A stretch of DNA of 64,000 nucleotides, taken from Polaribacter sp. KT25b (lineage in GTDB: Bacteria > Bacteroidota > Bacteroidia > Flavobacteriales > Flavobacteriaceae). The stretch is from NCBI RefSeq assembly GCF_900105145.1, contig NZ_LT629752.1, positions 3,663,501 to 3,727,500 of the forward strand, given 5' to 3'. The notes below the pieces were generated by a model. That model saw nothing but the letters and a program-made list of their open reading frames with translations, was not told where the DNA came from and searched no databases. Both the position numbers and the translations under genes were made by a program. Positions 1 to 9,331 of this stretch are shown here, piece by piece; positions within the stretch are counted from its first letter, which is position 1; the number at the start of each line of letters is the position of its first letter.

Positions 1-535
1 TTCCGTTTTCAACATATTTTACACCGTCATTTTTCCATTGTTCTAAATTGCCAATTTTAGCTGTTCTTTTCTCAAATTCACAAACTCCAGCAAGTGTAAT
101 TACCTTTTTTATTTTGGCATCTTCATTGGCTTTTAACAACACTATACCTCCTCCTCTACTATGTCCAATCAAAGCAATTTCCTCATTATCTGCTTCATTT
201 TTAAAATCAGAATTTGTAGAAATCCAATCAATTACTGTTTCTAAATCATCCAATTCTTTGGTGTAATTATTATTACCAAAAGCTTCTAAATCAGGAAAAT
301 CTATTGGATTTTCAACAGTTCCTCCATTGTGCGAAAAATTAAATTTTATGAAGAAAAATCCTGCATTTGCAAAAGATTCTGCCATCATATTCCAAGCTCC
401 CCAATCTTTAAATCCTTTGTAACCATGACAAAAAATAATTACTTTTTTAGGTTGGTGAGTTTCCTTATAAAAAACATCAACTAAAATTGGTTTGTTATGT
501 TTCCCCTGAATGATTGTGTTTTTACTGATGTTCAT
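1..535 (-). CDS. Alpha/beta hydrolase, C-terminus cut by window edge
   Basis: Open reading frame read on the minus strand from an ATG at 535 and still open at position 1, so about 178 residues are visible. The N-terminal half shows a beta-strand followed by CHGYKGFKDWG, the oxyanion-type HG loop of serine hydrolases, and GHSRGGG around residues 124-130 is the nucleophile elbow with Ser126. This is typical of dienelactone-hydrolase or acyl-peptidase-like alpha/beta hydrolases; the Asp and His of the triad would lie beyond the window. No signal peptide, so probably cytoplasmic. Its ATG overlaps the stop of the preceding gene (ATGA), the last visible member of a coupled leftward operon. Substrate unknown; family call is firm, function is not. 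Confidence 0.85.
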   Translation of the reverse strand, partial: MNISKNTIIQGKHNKPILVDVFYKETHQPKKVIIFCHGYKGFKDWGAWNMMAESFANAGFFFIKFNFSHNGGTVENPIDFPDLEAFGNNNYTKELDDLETVIDWISTNSDFKNEADNEEIALIGHSRGGGIVLLKANEDAKIKKVITLAGVCEFEKRTAKIGNLEQWKNDGVKYVENG

Positions 536-1101
536 ATAATTGGTGTCCAGTTTAATTCCTTTTCAATTAATTTTCTATATTTAGTTCTAATCTGTATCGG
601 TGTTTTTCTAATATATTCTTCAGCTAAAGCCTTTTTGTTTCCTTTAAATTCTCGTAAATATTCTATTCTTTTTTCTGGGGAAATTAATCTTTCATTTACT
701 TTTTCTTCTATTTTCCATTTCTCTCCTAAATTTGTCCAAATAACTGCATCGAAATTAGTTTTATGAATCCATTCTCTAATCTTTGTTTTGAATTGAAATT
801 TTTCTGGCATGAAATCATCTGACGTCTTATCATAATATCCAATGCTTTTTCTACCTGAACCTTCTCTTACAGCCAAATTTAAGACAGCTTCTTCTAAAAC
901 TTTATAGGTTGATAAAGTATATAAAGTTAGTACTTCTGTCCCCTCGGAAGTAATTACTAATGTTAATCTACCATCTTTTGAAATTCTAGCAAATTCTATT
1001 GGTAAAGTTGGTCCATCTTCTTTCCACCTAAACTCTTTATCAAATGCTAATTCTTTGGGTTGCCAAATTAACGACCCCCAACCTAATACTGCTATTTTCA
1101 T
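532..1101 (-). CDS. Gamma-glutamylcyclotransferase-like protein
   Basis: A 189-residue soluble protein. The N-terminus MKIAVLGWGSLIW carries the glycine-rich GxGSL-type loop that binds the substrate in the gamma-glutamylcyclotransferase (GGCT-like) fold, and the length fits that fold. I could not place the catalytic glutamate with certainty, so the reaction (release of 5-oxoproline from gamma-glutamyl compounds) is only inferred from the fold. The gene lies 2 nt after the upstream gene and overlaps the hydrolase start by 4 nt, so all three are likely translated from one message. A hydrolase next to a cyclotransferase-like protein suggests small-molecule or peptide metabolism, but that is inference. 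Confidence 0.65.
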   Translation of the reverse strand: MKIAVLGWGSLIWQPKELAFDKEFRWKEDGPTLPIEFARISKDGRLTLVITSEGTEVLTLYTLSTYKVLEEAVLNLAVREGSGRKSIGYYDKTSDDFMPEKFQFKTKIREWIHKTNFDAVIWTNLGEKWKIEEKVNERLISPEKRIEYLREFKGNKKALAEEYIRKTPIQIRTKYRKLIEKELNWTPII

Positions 1102-1103
1102 AA

Positions 1104-1784
1104 TTACGATTGTTCACAAATATGGTTAAACTTTGCTATAAAATTATCTCTTAAATCTTCTGTTGATATTCCTATTTCTTTAAACTTTTTCCCATCGACA
1201 ATGGCTTTTCTATACTCTTCAAGTAGTTGTTCTAATTTTTCTTGAAAATTATTTCTATAGATTATGTAATTACCATCATCATATTTATAACACTTTTTAG
1301 TATCCTCCGTATCAACCCTTATAATCCAATTACCTTTTGTTTGGGTTTCGTGTAGTAATCCACAACGAACATTTGAATAAAAATCTCTTCCTTCTAAATC
1401 GTGAAATTCATCCTTAAATTTATCGAAAAATGAAATAAAAATCTGTCTACTATTAACTTTATTATTATAACTAGCAACTTTCCCTTCTTTGTCTTTCCAC
1501 ACGAGGTTTCTTCCTTCTAAGTAAAACAACCATCCATTAATAAAACATTCAAAAGTTTCTATCAAAGAACATTGGAGGTTTAACATCGTAAAACCTTCAC
1601 CTTCATTTATATTTAGTTTTTGTATTGCGTGTATGGGGTCTAAATAGCGTGTTTTTATCCGTTCTTCAAAAAAATGTACTGCTAAACCCCATAGTTTATT
1701 ATTTGGTGTTTCTAGTTTTTCTTTTATATCTTTCCAGTCATTGACGGTTAAATTTCCTGCAATTTTTATCTCTTCTTTTTTCAT
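1104..1784 (-). CDS. Hypothetical protein, possible HEPN-like fold
   Basis: A 226-residue soluble, mostly alpha-helical, charged protein that I do not recognise with certainty. Residues 135-148 (FYSNVRCGLLHETQ) hold an R-x4-H motif, Arg140 to His145, in the context Arg-small-Gly-Leu-Leu-His that recurs in HEPN-type proteins, where it can form an RNase site or a degenerate helical core. A preceding helix (about residues 70-95) and a following helix (about 183-205) would match a four-helix bundle. Its start overlaps the stop of the repeat protein by 4 nt. HEPN assignment is inference from one motif; it could equally be an unrelated conserved hypothetical. Confidence 0.5.
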   Translation of the reverse strand: MKKEEIKIAGNLTVNDWKDIKEKLETPNNKLWGLAVHFFEERIKTRYLDPIHAIQKLNINEGEGFTMLNLQCSLIETFECFINGWLFYLEGRNLVWKDKEGKVASYNNKVNSRQIFISFFDKFKDEFHDLEGRDFYSNVRCGLLHETQTKGNWIIRVDTEDTKKCYKYDDGNYIIYRNNFQEKLEQLLEEYRKAIVDGKKFKEIGISTEDLRDNFIAKFNHICEQS

Positions 1785-3058
1785 TTTAATATTTCCTCTA
1801 GATTATTATCTTCAATAAAAGGATTGATTAACTCCCAAATAATATCTTCATTCTCTTCTTTATCTTTCATATAAAAAGGAAGATTTGTAAGTGTTTTTTT
1901 ATGATCGTTTTTTTCTAAAGAAAAATCTTTCCATTTCATTTTACATATTCCTATTTTAATTTTATCCCAGATAATTCCTTGGTTATTAATTAAGCCTGTG
2001 TAATCACAATCACTAATATAAAAGAGAATGAATTTCATAAAGAAAGTAATATCTTGCCATGGTAGTGATTTGTTTTGGCTTAACTCATAAGAATAGAAAA
2101 CTTGAGGTTCTGTTAAATCAAAAATATCAATGTTTTTATATCCAAACCTTTCAATTAAATTACTTGACCATTGTACTCCGGTGTTTTTACTTAAATAATC
2201 CCAATTAATAATATCCTTATATTTATCAATTAGTTCTACACTCCAAGAAAAACCTTCATTACGTGACAAATTATTTATATTAATTTGTTTTTCATATTTA
2301 ATTAAAAAAGATTTAGACCATGGTAATCTACTATTAAAAGAAAGGTTAATCCAATCTAGTTTGTCATTATGTTTTTCAATAAAAGATTCTGTCCAATTTA
2401 CTTTAGAATTAGAACACAACTCTTTCCAATTTAATTTACTTTTATATTTCTCTATAAAGTTTTCGTTCCAAGGTAATGTCTCGTTATTAGATAAATAATA
2501 CCAATCCCATAAAAAAAAATTCTTTTCTAATATTCTATTGTAGTCTAAGTTAGAAAAATTAAAGTAACGTGATAGCTTTTTCCAAACTTTCCAATCAAGT
2601 TTATTTCTATGCTTCTCTATAAAGGTTTCATTCCAACTAGGTAATGTTAAATTATAATATAAGTCATTCCAGTTCCATAAAAAACCTTCCCTTTCTAATA
2701 CTTCATCAATATCTAAGTTAGAAAAGTTAAAATTACTAGATAACATTTCCCAATTTAACTCATTTTTATACTTTTCAATTATCTCAATACTAATTTTAGG
2801 ATTACTTGACAAACCAGGTCTTTCGGAATCTTGATGATTACTCCAATCTAACAAGTCAAAATAAAGTTTATCTTCATATTCTTTTACAAATTCTAACGAC
2901 CATAATATATTTTGATTATTGCTAATAAACTTCCAATTTACCTTTTCTTTTACTTTTTGTAAATTCTGTAAATTGAAGTAATAATATTTAGATATTAAAT
3001 TAATAAAAAACTCTTTTTCTTCTTTAATTAAGTCATATAAAAAATCTTCGTTATTCAT
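1781..3058 (-). CDS. 25-residue tryptophan-repeat protein, hypothetical
   Basis: A 425-residue soluble protein built of tandem repeats. Between about residues 196 and 310 the unit W-x3-FIEKYxxKLNWxxLSxN recurs with exact 25-residue spacing (FIEKY-like motifs begin at 201, 226, 251, 276 and 301); more diverged copies occur at about 57, 93 and 147, with longer spacers containing a repeated FNFSNLD segment. Conserved Trp residues at the end of one helix and the start of the next suggest a helical solenoid, used for protein or ligand binding. No catalytic motif, signal peptide or membrane segment is visible. It overlaps both neighbours by 4 nt. I do not know a named family for it; a diverged leucine-rich-type solenoid is an alternative. 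Confidence 0.7.
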   Translation of the reverse strand: MNNEDFLYDLIKEEKEFFINLISKYYYFNLQNLQKVKEKVNWKFISNNQNILWSLEFVKEYEDKLYFDLLDWSNHQDSERPGLSSNPKISIEIIEKYKNELNWEMLSSNFNFSNLDIDEVLEREGFLWNWNDLYYNLTLPSWNETFIEKHRNKLDWKVWKKLSRYFNFSNLDYNRILEKNFFLWDWYYLSNNETLPWNENFIEKYKSKLNWKELCSNSKVNWTESFIEKHNDKLDWINLSFNSRLPWSKSFLIKYEKQININNLSRNEGFSWSVELIDKYKDIINWDYLSKNTGVQWSSNLIERFGYKNIDIFDLTEPQVFYSYELSQNKSLPWQDITFFMKFILFYISDCDYTGLINNQGIIWDKIKIGICKMKWKDFSLEKNDHKKTLTNLPFYMKDKEENEDIIWELINPFIEDNNLEEILK

Positions 3059-3597
3059 TTTCTCTTTATTTCTATTAATTTAACTCCTTCAATTTTAAAC
3101 AATTCTCTATTATCTACATTTCCATCAGGTTGGGTAAGAATGCGTTTGTTGGTTTTATCTATTTTCTGAATTCTTAGATAATCCCAAGTTTCAATATGCT
3201 CATATTTGTTTTCAGTTGGATTATACAAATAGTATTTTTCCCAAGTACTTTTTCCCGAATCTATTTGAACAGAAAAATCTATATAGCCATCTAAATTATA
3301 ATCAAAAAAACGAAATACAATTTGATTAAGAGCATTTGGGTCTTCTATATTCTTAAAAACATTAACTAATTTATTTCCTTTATAAATTTTTAACTCTTTA
3401 ATGCCACCATAACTTCCTAAGTTATTAGAATAACTTAATTTTTTATCCCAAGTAACGTTAAACTTAAAATTATTTACTTTAAATATTTGTGATTTATTTA
3501 CTGTTTTAAAAACAATATCCTTGTCTTTTAAATCTAAAAGTTGAGCATTTAAAGAAACAGTAAAAAAGAAGAAGTAAAATAGCAATCTGTTTTTCAT
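3055..3597 (-). CDS. Secreted protein with D-x-N-x-D-G calcium-type loop
   Basis: A 180-residue protein with an N-terminal signal peptide (Lys-Asn-Arg, then a Leu/Phe-rich core, cleavage probably after LNA). The segment FFDYNLDGYIDFSVQ contains the D-x-N-x-D-G-x-x-D loop seen in FG-GAP/VCBS and XAC2610-type periplasmic proteins. It is the first gene of the leftward operon: its stop overlaps the start of the repeat protein by 4 nt. Being exported while its partners are cytoplasmic makes a joint pathway uncertain. The 150 nt upstream contain no other gene. Role unknown. Confidence 0.7.
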   Translation of the reverse strand: MKNRLLFYFFFFTVSLNAQLLDLKDKDIVFKTVNKSQIFKVNNFKFNVTWDKKLSYSNNLGSYGGIKELKIYKGNKLVNVFKNIEDPNALNQIVFRFFDYNLDGYIDFSVQIDSGKSTWEKYYLYNPTENKYEHIETWDYLRIQKIDKTNKRILTQPDGNVDNRELFKIEGVKLIEIKRK

Positions 3598-3752
3598 TCA
3601 GTAATTTCTTAGCAATCATAAAATTAACGAATTATTTTTTCTTTTATTACAGTTTACCATTTTAATCGGTTTATTATTTATACCTTGTTCAATTACAGGT
3701 TTTTTCCTTGTTTTACTTCGATAATCCTATTTTTTACTATTTTCATTTCTTC

Positions 3753-4373
3753 TTAAAAAATTAGTTTTATTACTGATAAAACAGCAACAAATGCGGTTAA
3801 AATTGATAAAATTATATTGATGTCCTTTGTTAATTTCCCTGTCTTTTTCTGAATAAAATTTGCAAATTTTCCATATAAATAAAGGATGTAAAATGTACCA
3901 ATTGTAGATCCTAAAATAAAAAATAAAACGGGAATTACATCAAAATTAAATAAATTAAAAGCATCTAAAGTTGCCACAATTCCAAAATAAAAAGGAATCG
4001 AAAACATATTTAAAGCAGACAAAGTAATTCCTGCTAAAAAAGCATTTTCTCTTTTTACATCAGTTGTTTCAATTTTGATTTTACTTTTTTTAGACTCAGA
4101 ATAAAAATAATACGATAAAAAGAAAAAAATTACAATTCCTACTTTCTCTAACGTTTCTATAATTGATGGATTTTCTACAATCTGTTTCGTTAAAAAAACA
4201 GCGACATAAGCTTGCGGAAGTACAACAAGCGAAACCCCAATTACATATTTATTTAGTTCTTTTTTACCATTCTCTAAAGTGATTTTTAGTGCTGTCATGT
4301 TTAACATACTTGGTGTGATGGAGCCTAAAAAGGAAAAAATTAATCCGAAGAAAAAATGTGAAACTAAAATCAT
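3753..4373 (-). CDS. LysE-family transporter
   Basis: A 206-residue integral membrane protein with about six hydrophobic segments. The N-terminal GLIFSFLGSITPSMLNMTALKI segment resembles the first helix of LysE/RhtB exporters, which have a conserved Pro-Gly-Pro-type turn here replaced by T-P-S; a charged cytoplasmic loop (SKKSKIKIETTDVKRENA) precedes the second half, as in that family. LysE-type proteins export amino acids; the substrate here cannot be read. The gene stands alone, separated from gdhA by a bidirectional hairpin terminator. Confidence 0.7.
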   Translation of the reverse strand: MILVSHFFFGLIFSFLGSITPSMLNMTALKITLENGKKELNKYVIGVSLVVLPQAYVAVFLTKQIVENPSIIETLEKVGIVIFFFLSYYFYSESKKSKIKIETTDVKRENAFLAGITLSALNMFSIPFYFGIVATLDAFNLFNFDVIPVLFFILGSTIGTFYILYLYGKFANFIQKKTGKLTKDINIILSILTAFVAVLSVIKLIF

Positions 4374-4437
4374 TACGTAAAATTGATTGGTCGTATATTT
4401 TTTTTTAAAATTAACGCTATTTATTCATCTAAATAAA

Positions 4438-4469
4438 AAAAACGCATCAAATAAATTTGATGCGTTTTT
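4438..4469 (-). terminator. Hairpin terminator downstream of gdhA
   Basis: A 15-bp perfect inverted repeat (core CGCATCAAAT / ATTTGATGCG) with a 2-nt centre and A/T runs on both outer sides, 25 nt beyond the gdhA stop codon. Its symmetry with T-runs on both strands would let it act in either direction. Confidence 0.85.
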
Positions 4470-4493
4470 AGATTTAAATTTACTACTGAATCT

Positions 4494-5855
<1,362 letters not shown>

Positions 5856-5883
5856 TTATGAATTTTATAAAAATTTAACCCAA

Positions 5884-5891
5884 CAAAGATA
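5884..5891 (-). promoter_or_regulatory. -7 promoter element of gdhA
   Basis: On the minus strand the sequence is TATCTTTG, an exact match to the Bacteroidota -7 consensus TAnnTTTG, 35 nt before the gdhA ATG. No clear TTG -33 box was found at the usual distance. Confidence 0.6.
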
Positions 5892-6015
5892 GTTAATTTC
5901 TGAATTCGTAAAATAAAATATTAATAATATTTATTTATAGTCCATAATTTCAATCGATTTCGGTAGCCTTTCTTGTTTTCTTAACAAATACAATATAAAA
6001 CTCTTTAAAAAAGTT

Positions 6016-6023
6016 TAAATTTG
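6016..6023 (+). promoter_or_regulatory. -7 promoter element of pheS
   Basis: TAAATTTG, an exact TAnnTTTG match, 18 nt before the pheS ATG, giving a short leader. The -33 region lacks an obvious TTG. Confidence 0.6.
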
Positions 6024-6041
6024 CACCCAAATTTTATTTGA

Positions 6042-7061
6042 ATGTTAGATAAAGTAAAAGAACTTATTGGCGATGTAAAATCTTTTAATGCAACTACAAA
6101 AGAAGAAGTTGAAAATTTTAGAATTAAATACCTAGGTTCTAAAGGTTTATTAAAAGATTTATTTGCAGAATTTAAAAATGTAGATGTAGAATTACGTAAG
6201 GATTTTGGTAAAGCACTAAACAATTTAAAAAGTTCTGCAGAAGGCAAAGTTGCAGAATTAACAGATGCTTTAGAGAATTCTACTAACGAAAAATCTTTTT
6301 ATGGAGATTTAACACGCCCATCAGAACCTATTGAGTTAGGTTCTCGTCATCCAATTTCATTGGTAAGAAATCAAATTATTGAAGTTTTTAACAGAATTGG
6401 TTTCACAGTTTCTGAAGGACCAGAAATTGAAGATGATTGGCATAATTTTACTGCTTTAAATTTACCAGAATATCATCCTGCAAGAGACATGCAAGACACG
6501 TTTTTTATAGAGCAAGATCCAGATATTTTATTAAGAACACATACTTCTTCTGTACAAGTACGTTATATGGAAGAAAATCAACCTCCTATTAGAACAATTT
6601 CTCCAGGAAGAGTTTTTAGAAATGAAGATATTTCTGCAAGAGCGCATTGTATTTTTCATCAAGTTGAAGGTTTATATATTGATACTGATGTTTCTTTTGC
6701 TGATTTAAAACAAACACTTTTATACTTTACAAAAGAAATGTTTGGGAAATCTAAGATTCGTTTACGCCCTTCTTATTTCCCGTTTACAGAGCCAAGTGCA
6801 GAAGTAGATATTTATTGGGGATTAGAAACAGAAACCGATTATAGAATTACAAAAGGTACTGGTTGGTTAGAAATTATGGGTTGCGGAATGGTAGATCCTA
6901 ATGTGTTGAAAAATGCAAACATTGATCCTACTAAATATTCTGGTTATGCTTTTGGAATGGGAATAGAACGTATTGCAATGTTGTTATATCAGATTCCTGA
7001 TATTAGAATGTTTTACGAAAATGATAAACGTTTCTTAGAGCAATTTAAATCGGTAATATAG
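6042..7061 (+). CDS. pheS: Phenylalanine-tRNA ligase alpha subunit
   Basis: 339 residues, standard for bacterial PheS, which with PheT charges tRNA-Phe. The N-terminal coiled coil (about 1-85) binds tRNA; the class II catalytic core follows, with motif 2 (SPGRVFRNEDISARAHCIFH, about 188-207) and motif 3 (YAFGMGIERIAMLLY near 303). The helix-loop HTSSVQVRYM is also typical. pheT is not adjacent, which is common when pheS and pheT are unlinked in Flavobacteria. Followed by a short CTTCCC/GGGAAG hairpin. Confidence 0.97.
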   Translation: MLDKVKELIGDVKSFNATTKEEVENFRIKYLGSKGLLKDLFAEFKNVDVELRKDFGKALNNLKSSAEGKVAELTDALENSTNEKSFYGDLTRPSEPIELGSRHPISLVRNQIIEVFNRIGFTVSEGPEIEDDWHNFTALNLPEYHPARDMQDTFFIEQDPDILLRTHTSSVQVRYMEENQPPIRTISPGRVFRNEDISARAHCIFHQVEGLYIDTDVSFADLKQTLLYFTKEMFGKSKIRLRPSYFPFTEPSAEVDIYWGLETETDYRITKGTGWLEIMGCGMVDPNVLKNANIDPTKYSGYAFGMGIERIAMLLYQIPDIRMFYENDKRFLEQFKSVI

Positions 7062-7073
7062 GCCCATCCCAAT

Positions 7074-7088
7074 CTTCCCAAAGGGAAG
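7074..7088 (+). repeat. Small CTTCCC-AAA-GGGAAG hairpin after pheS
   Basis: A perfect 6-bp stem with an AAA loop inside a stretch (cccatcccaatcttccc) that is less AT-rich than its surroundings. There is no T-run, so it is a poor terminator; it looks like a degenerate copy of a dispersed intergenic repeat. Confidence 0.4.
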
Positions 7089-7178
7089 GAGTTAGCAAGT
7101 TTGTGAAATCTTTAGTTTAAAAATTTCTCAAAAAAGTGATGACATCAAACAGTATTTTTAACTAAATAAATTTATAAA

Positions 7179-7436
7179 ATGAATTACTTTTCGCAATATT
7201 GGGATGAAAATAGAGATGATGAATATGCAGATTGGGGTTTCTCAACTTGGTATTTTGAAACAAATAATGCTGATGAAGTTTTAAAACAAATTACGGTTTA
7301 TAAAAACGGAAAAGTTACTAAATATAACGAAGACAATCTAGAAGATGAGTTTGGTGGTTTATGCGATGGCACTTTAACCATTGATGAATGTGATGGTGAA
7401 GAAATGACTAAAGAAGAATTTTATAAAATTTGGTAA
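7179..7436 (+). CDS. Small acidic protein, DUF6881-like
   Basis: 85 residues, strongly acidic, no export signal. The order of elements, YWDEN..., then QITVYKNGKVTKY, an acidic linker, and a C-terminal MTKEEFYKIW, resembles from memory the DUF6881 family, whose members end in a similar S/T-K-E-E-F-x-x-x-W. It sits between pheS and a clear terminator at 7515, so it is a single-gene unit or a pheS cotranscript. Function unknown. Confidence 0.6.
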   Translation: MNYFSQYWDENRDDEYADWGFSTWYFETNNADEVLKQITVYKNGKVTKYNEDNLEDEFGGLCDGTLTIDECDGEEMTKEEFYKIW

Positions 7437-7514
7437 TTATTAAAATGAATATTTTTTCAGAACAAATCACAACAACCTGAATTAAAAATAGTTAACACTA
7501 TTTTCATATATTTT

Positions 7515-7541
7515 AAAGCCGATATTTCTATCGGCTTTTTT
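7515..7541 (+). terminator. Rho-independent terminator
   Basis: Stem AAAGCCGAT / ATCGGCTTT with a 6-nt loop followed by TTTTTC, 78 nt after the small acidic gene. Confidence 0.85.
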
Positions 7542-7564
7542 CTTTAACAATAAATTAACTTCGT

Positions 7565-7588
7565 TTAGTTCGGTTTGTTCCGAACTAA
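7565..7588 (+). promoter_or_regulatory. Palindromic operator-like site before the efflux regulator
   Basis: A perfect 9-bp inverted repeat, TTAGTTCGG - 6 nt - CCGAACTAA. It contains the TTTG at 7574-7577 that would be the -33 box and ends 5 nt before the -7 element at 7594. This is where a dimeric winged-helix repressor would block transcription; autoregulation by the adjacent regulator is inference. Confidence 0.7.
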
Positions 7589-7593
7589 TGATA

Positions 7594-7601
7594 TATATTT
7601 G
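7594..7601 (+). promoter_or_regulatory. -7 promoter element of the efflux operon
   Basis: TATATTTG, exact match to TAnnTTTG, with TTTG (7574-7577) 16 nt upstream as a -33 box. The regulator ATG follows at 7661, so the leader is about 55 nt. Confidence 0.7.
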
Positions 7602-7660
7602 CAATGAATTTTACTGGTATTAATTATTTGATTTTTTAAAACAGTAACAAAATAATCAAA

Positions 7661-8164
7661 ATGAAACAAGAAATCTGTAAAGTAAAAATGGGTTTAGTAG
7701 AAAAACTAGGAGTGCATTTAGAAAATAGAGAACACTTAGCCCCTGTTGCTGCTCGTATTTTATCCTACATAATTCTTACAGGAAAAAAGGGAGCTACTTT
7801 TGAAGATATGGTAACTATTCTTTGCGCAAGTAAAAGTACAATATCTACACATCTTAATCATTTACAAGATTTAAAAAAGATTATGTATTTCACTAAAACT
7901 GGAGATCGTAAAAAATATTTTATCATCAATAAGGACATGATTCTGCAACATATTGAAAACTTGATAAATGAATGGAAAGAAGTAAGTGAGCTACATTTAG
8001 AAATTAAAAACTATAAAGAATTACAGAACAATTTAAAGATTGAAAAAGAAGAAGAAAAATTCAATTTAAATTTCCATAACGATTACATAAAATTTCTAGA
8101 TGGAGCGACTGCGTCTATAGAAGAACTAAGAACTAAATTAACCAATAATAAATTAGATATTTAA
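7661..8164 (+). CDS. GbsR/MarR-family transcriptional regulator
   Basis: 167 residues with a winged helix-turn-helix at about 30-105 (ARILSYIILTGKKGATFEDM then CASKSTISTHLNHLQDL as recognition region, and a wing TKTGDRKKYF) followed by a long charged coiled coil that serves dimerisation. This is the GbsR-type layout common in Flavobacteria directly before RND pumps. It starts the operon, 12 nt upstream of the adaptor gene, and a 9-bp inverted repeat lies over its promoter. The likely job is repression of itself and the pump, released by a toxic ligand; the ligand is unknown. Confidence 0.85.
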   Translation: MKQEICKVKMGLVEKLGVHLENREHLAPVAARILSYIILTGKKGATFEDMVTILCASKSTISTHLNHLQDLKKIMYFTKTGDRKKYFIINKDMILQHIENLINEWKEVSELHLEIKNYKELQNNLKIEKEEEKFNLNFHNDYIKFLDGATASIEELRTKLTNNKLDI

Positions 8165-8176
8165 ACCACCACAAAA

Positions 8177-9310
8177 ATGAAACACCATAAATTACTAACA
8201 TTAGTAACACTAAGTATATTTTTAGTTGCTGTAAGTTGTACAAACAATGAAAAACAAAAAACGGCAGCAGTACAAGGACTAGCACCTTCTTTTCCGGTAG
8301 TAAACTTGCAAACAAAAACAGTTACAGGGTTTACAGATTACCCAGCAACGATTGAAGGCATTGTAAACAGTGATGTAAGAGCTAAAACATCTGGGTATAT
8401 TGAAAAAGTATACGTAGACGAAGGAGCAAAAGTAAGAAAAGGACAAGCATTATTTAAATTAGAAACACAATCTTTAAGCCAAGATGCAGATGCAGCAAAA
8501 GCGCTTGTTAATGTAGCACAGGTTGAAGTTAATAAACTGATTCCACTTGTAGAAAAAAACATTATTAGTCCTGTACAATTAGAAACAGCAAAAGCAAATT
8601 TAGAACAAGCAAAAGCAAACTATAGCAGTGTTTCTGCAAATATTGGTTATGCAACAATTAAAAGCCCTATAGATGGTTATGTTGGTGCTATCAATTTTAG
8701 AGAAGGTGCTTTAATTAGCCCAAGTGATGCAACACCTTTAACAACTGTTAGTGAAATTGACCAAGTATATGCTTTTTTTAGTTTTAATGAAGCACAATAT
8801 ATAGATCACTTACAAAGATCAGAAGGTCAGAATAAAGCTGAGAGAATTAAAAACTCTCCAGATTTAACTTTGATTTTAGCTAACGGAAAAGAATATTCAG
8901 AAAAAGGACGTATTCAAACAAGTACAGGACAAATTAATCAAAGCACAGGAACCATTACAATTAGAGCTGCTTTTAACAATCCAAATGAAATTTTAACCAA
9001 TGGAAACAGTGGTAAAATTAGATTTCCTATAGAATATAAAGACGCCATAGTTGTACCTCAAACTGCAACTTTTGAGCAACAAGGAAATATTATGATTTTT
9101 AAACTTTCAGCAGATAATAAAATTGCTACTTCTATTATTAAAGTAAAAGGAACTGTGGGTAACTTATATGTTGTAGAATCTGGAGTAGATGTAAAAGATC
9201 AAATAGTAGTTTCTGGAGTTGGTAAATTAAGAAATGGAATGGCAATTTCACCACAAGTAACTCCTTTTGATGAAGCTATTAAACCAATCGCAACTTTATT
9301 TAAAAACTAG
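8177..9310 (+). CDS. RND efflux periplasmic adaptor lipoprotein
   Basis: 377 residues of the AcrA/MexA membrane-fusion family. A lipobox (LVAVSC, Cys21) anchors it to the inner membrane from the periplasmic side. Halves of the lipoyl domain are at about 68-96 (VRAKTSGYIEKVYVDEGAKVRKGQALF) and 160-180 (ATIKSPIDGYVGAI), separated by the alpha-hairpin; the beta-barrel and membrane-proximal domains follow. It links the pump encoded next to the outer-membrane channel encoded after that. Spacing to neighbours is 12 and 21 nt. Confidence 0.95.
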   Translation: MKHHKLLTLVTLSIFLVAVSCTNNEKQKTAAVQGLAPSFPVVNLQTKTVTGFTDYPATIEGIVNSDVRAKTSGYIEKVYVDEGAKVRKGQALFKLETQSLSQDADAAKALVNVAQVEVNKLIPLVEKNIISPVQLETAKANLEQAKANYSSVSANIGYATIKSPIDGYVGAINFREGALISPSDATPLTTVSEIDQVYAFFSFNEAQYIDHLQRSEGQNKAERIKNSPDLTLILANGKEYSEKGRIQTSTGQINQSTGTITIRAAFNNPNEILTNGNSGKIRFPIEYKDAIVVPQTATFEQQGNIMIFKLSADNKIATSIIKVKGTVGNLYVVESGVDVKDQIVVSGVGKLRNGMAISPQVTPFDEAIKPIATLFKN

Positions 9311-9331
9311 TAATTATAAACTTATTAAGTT

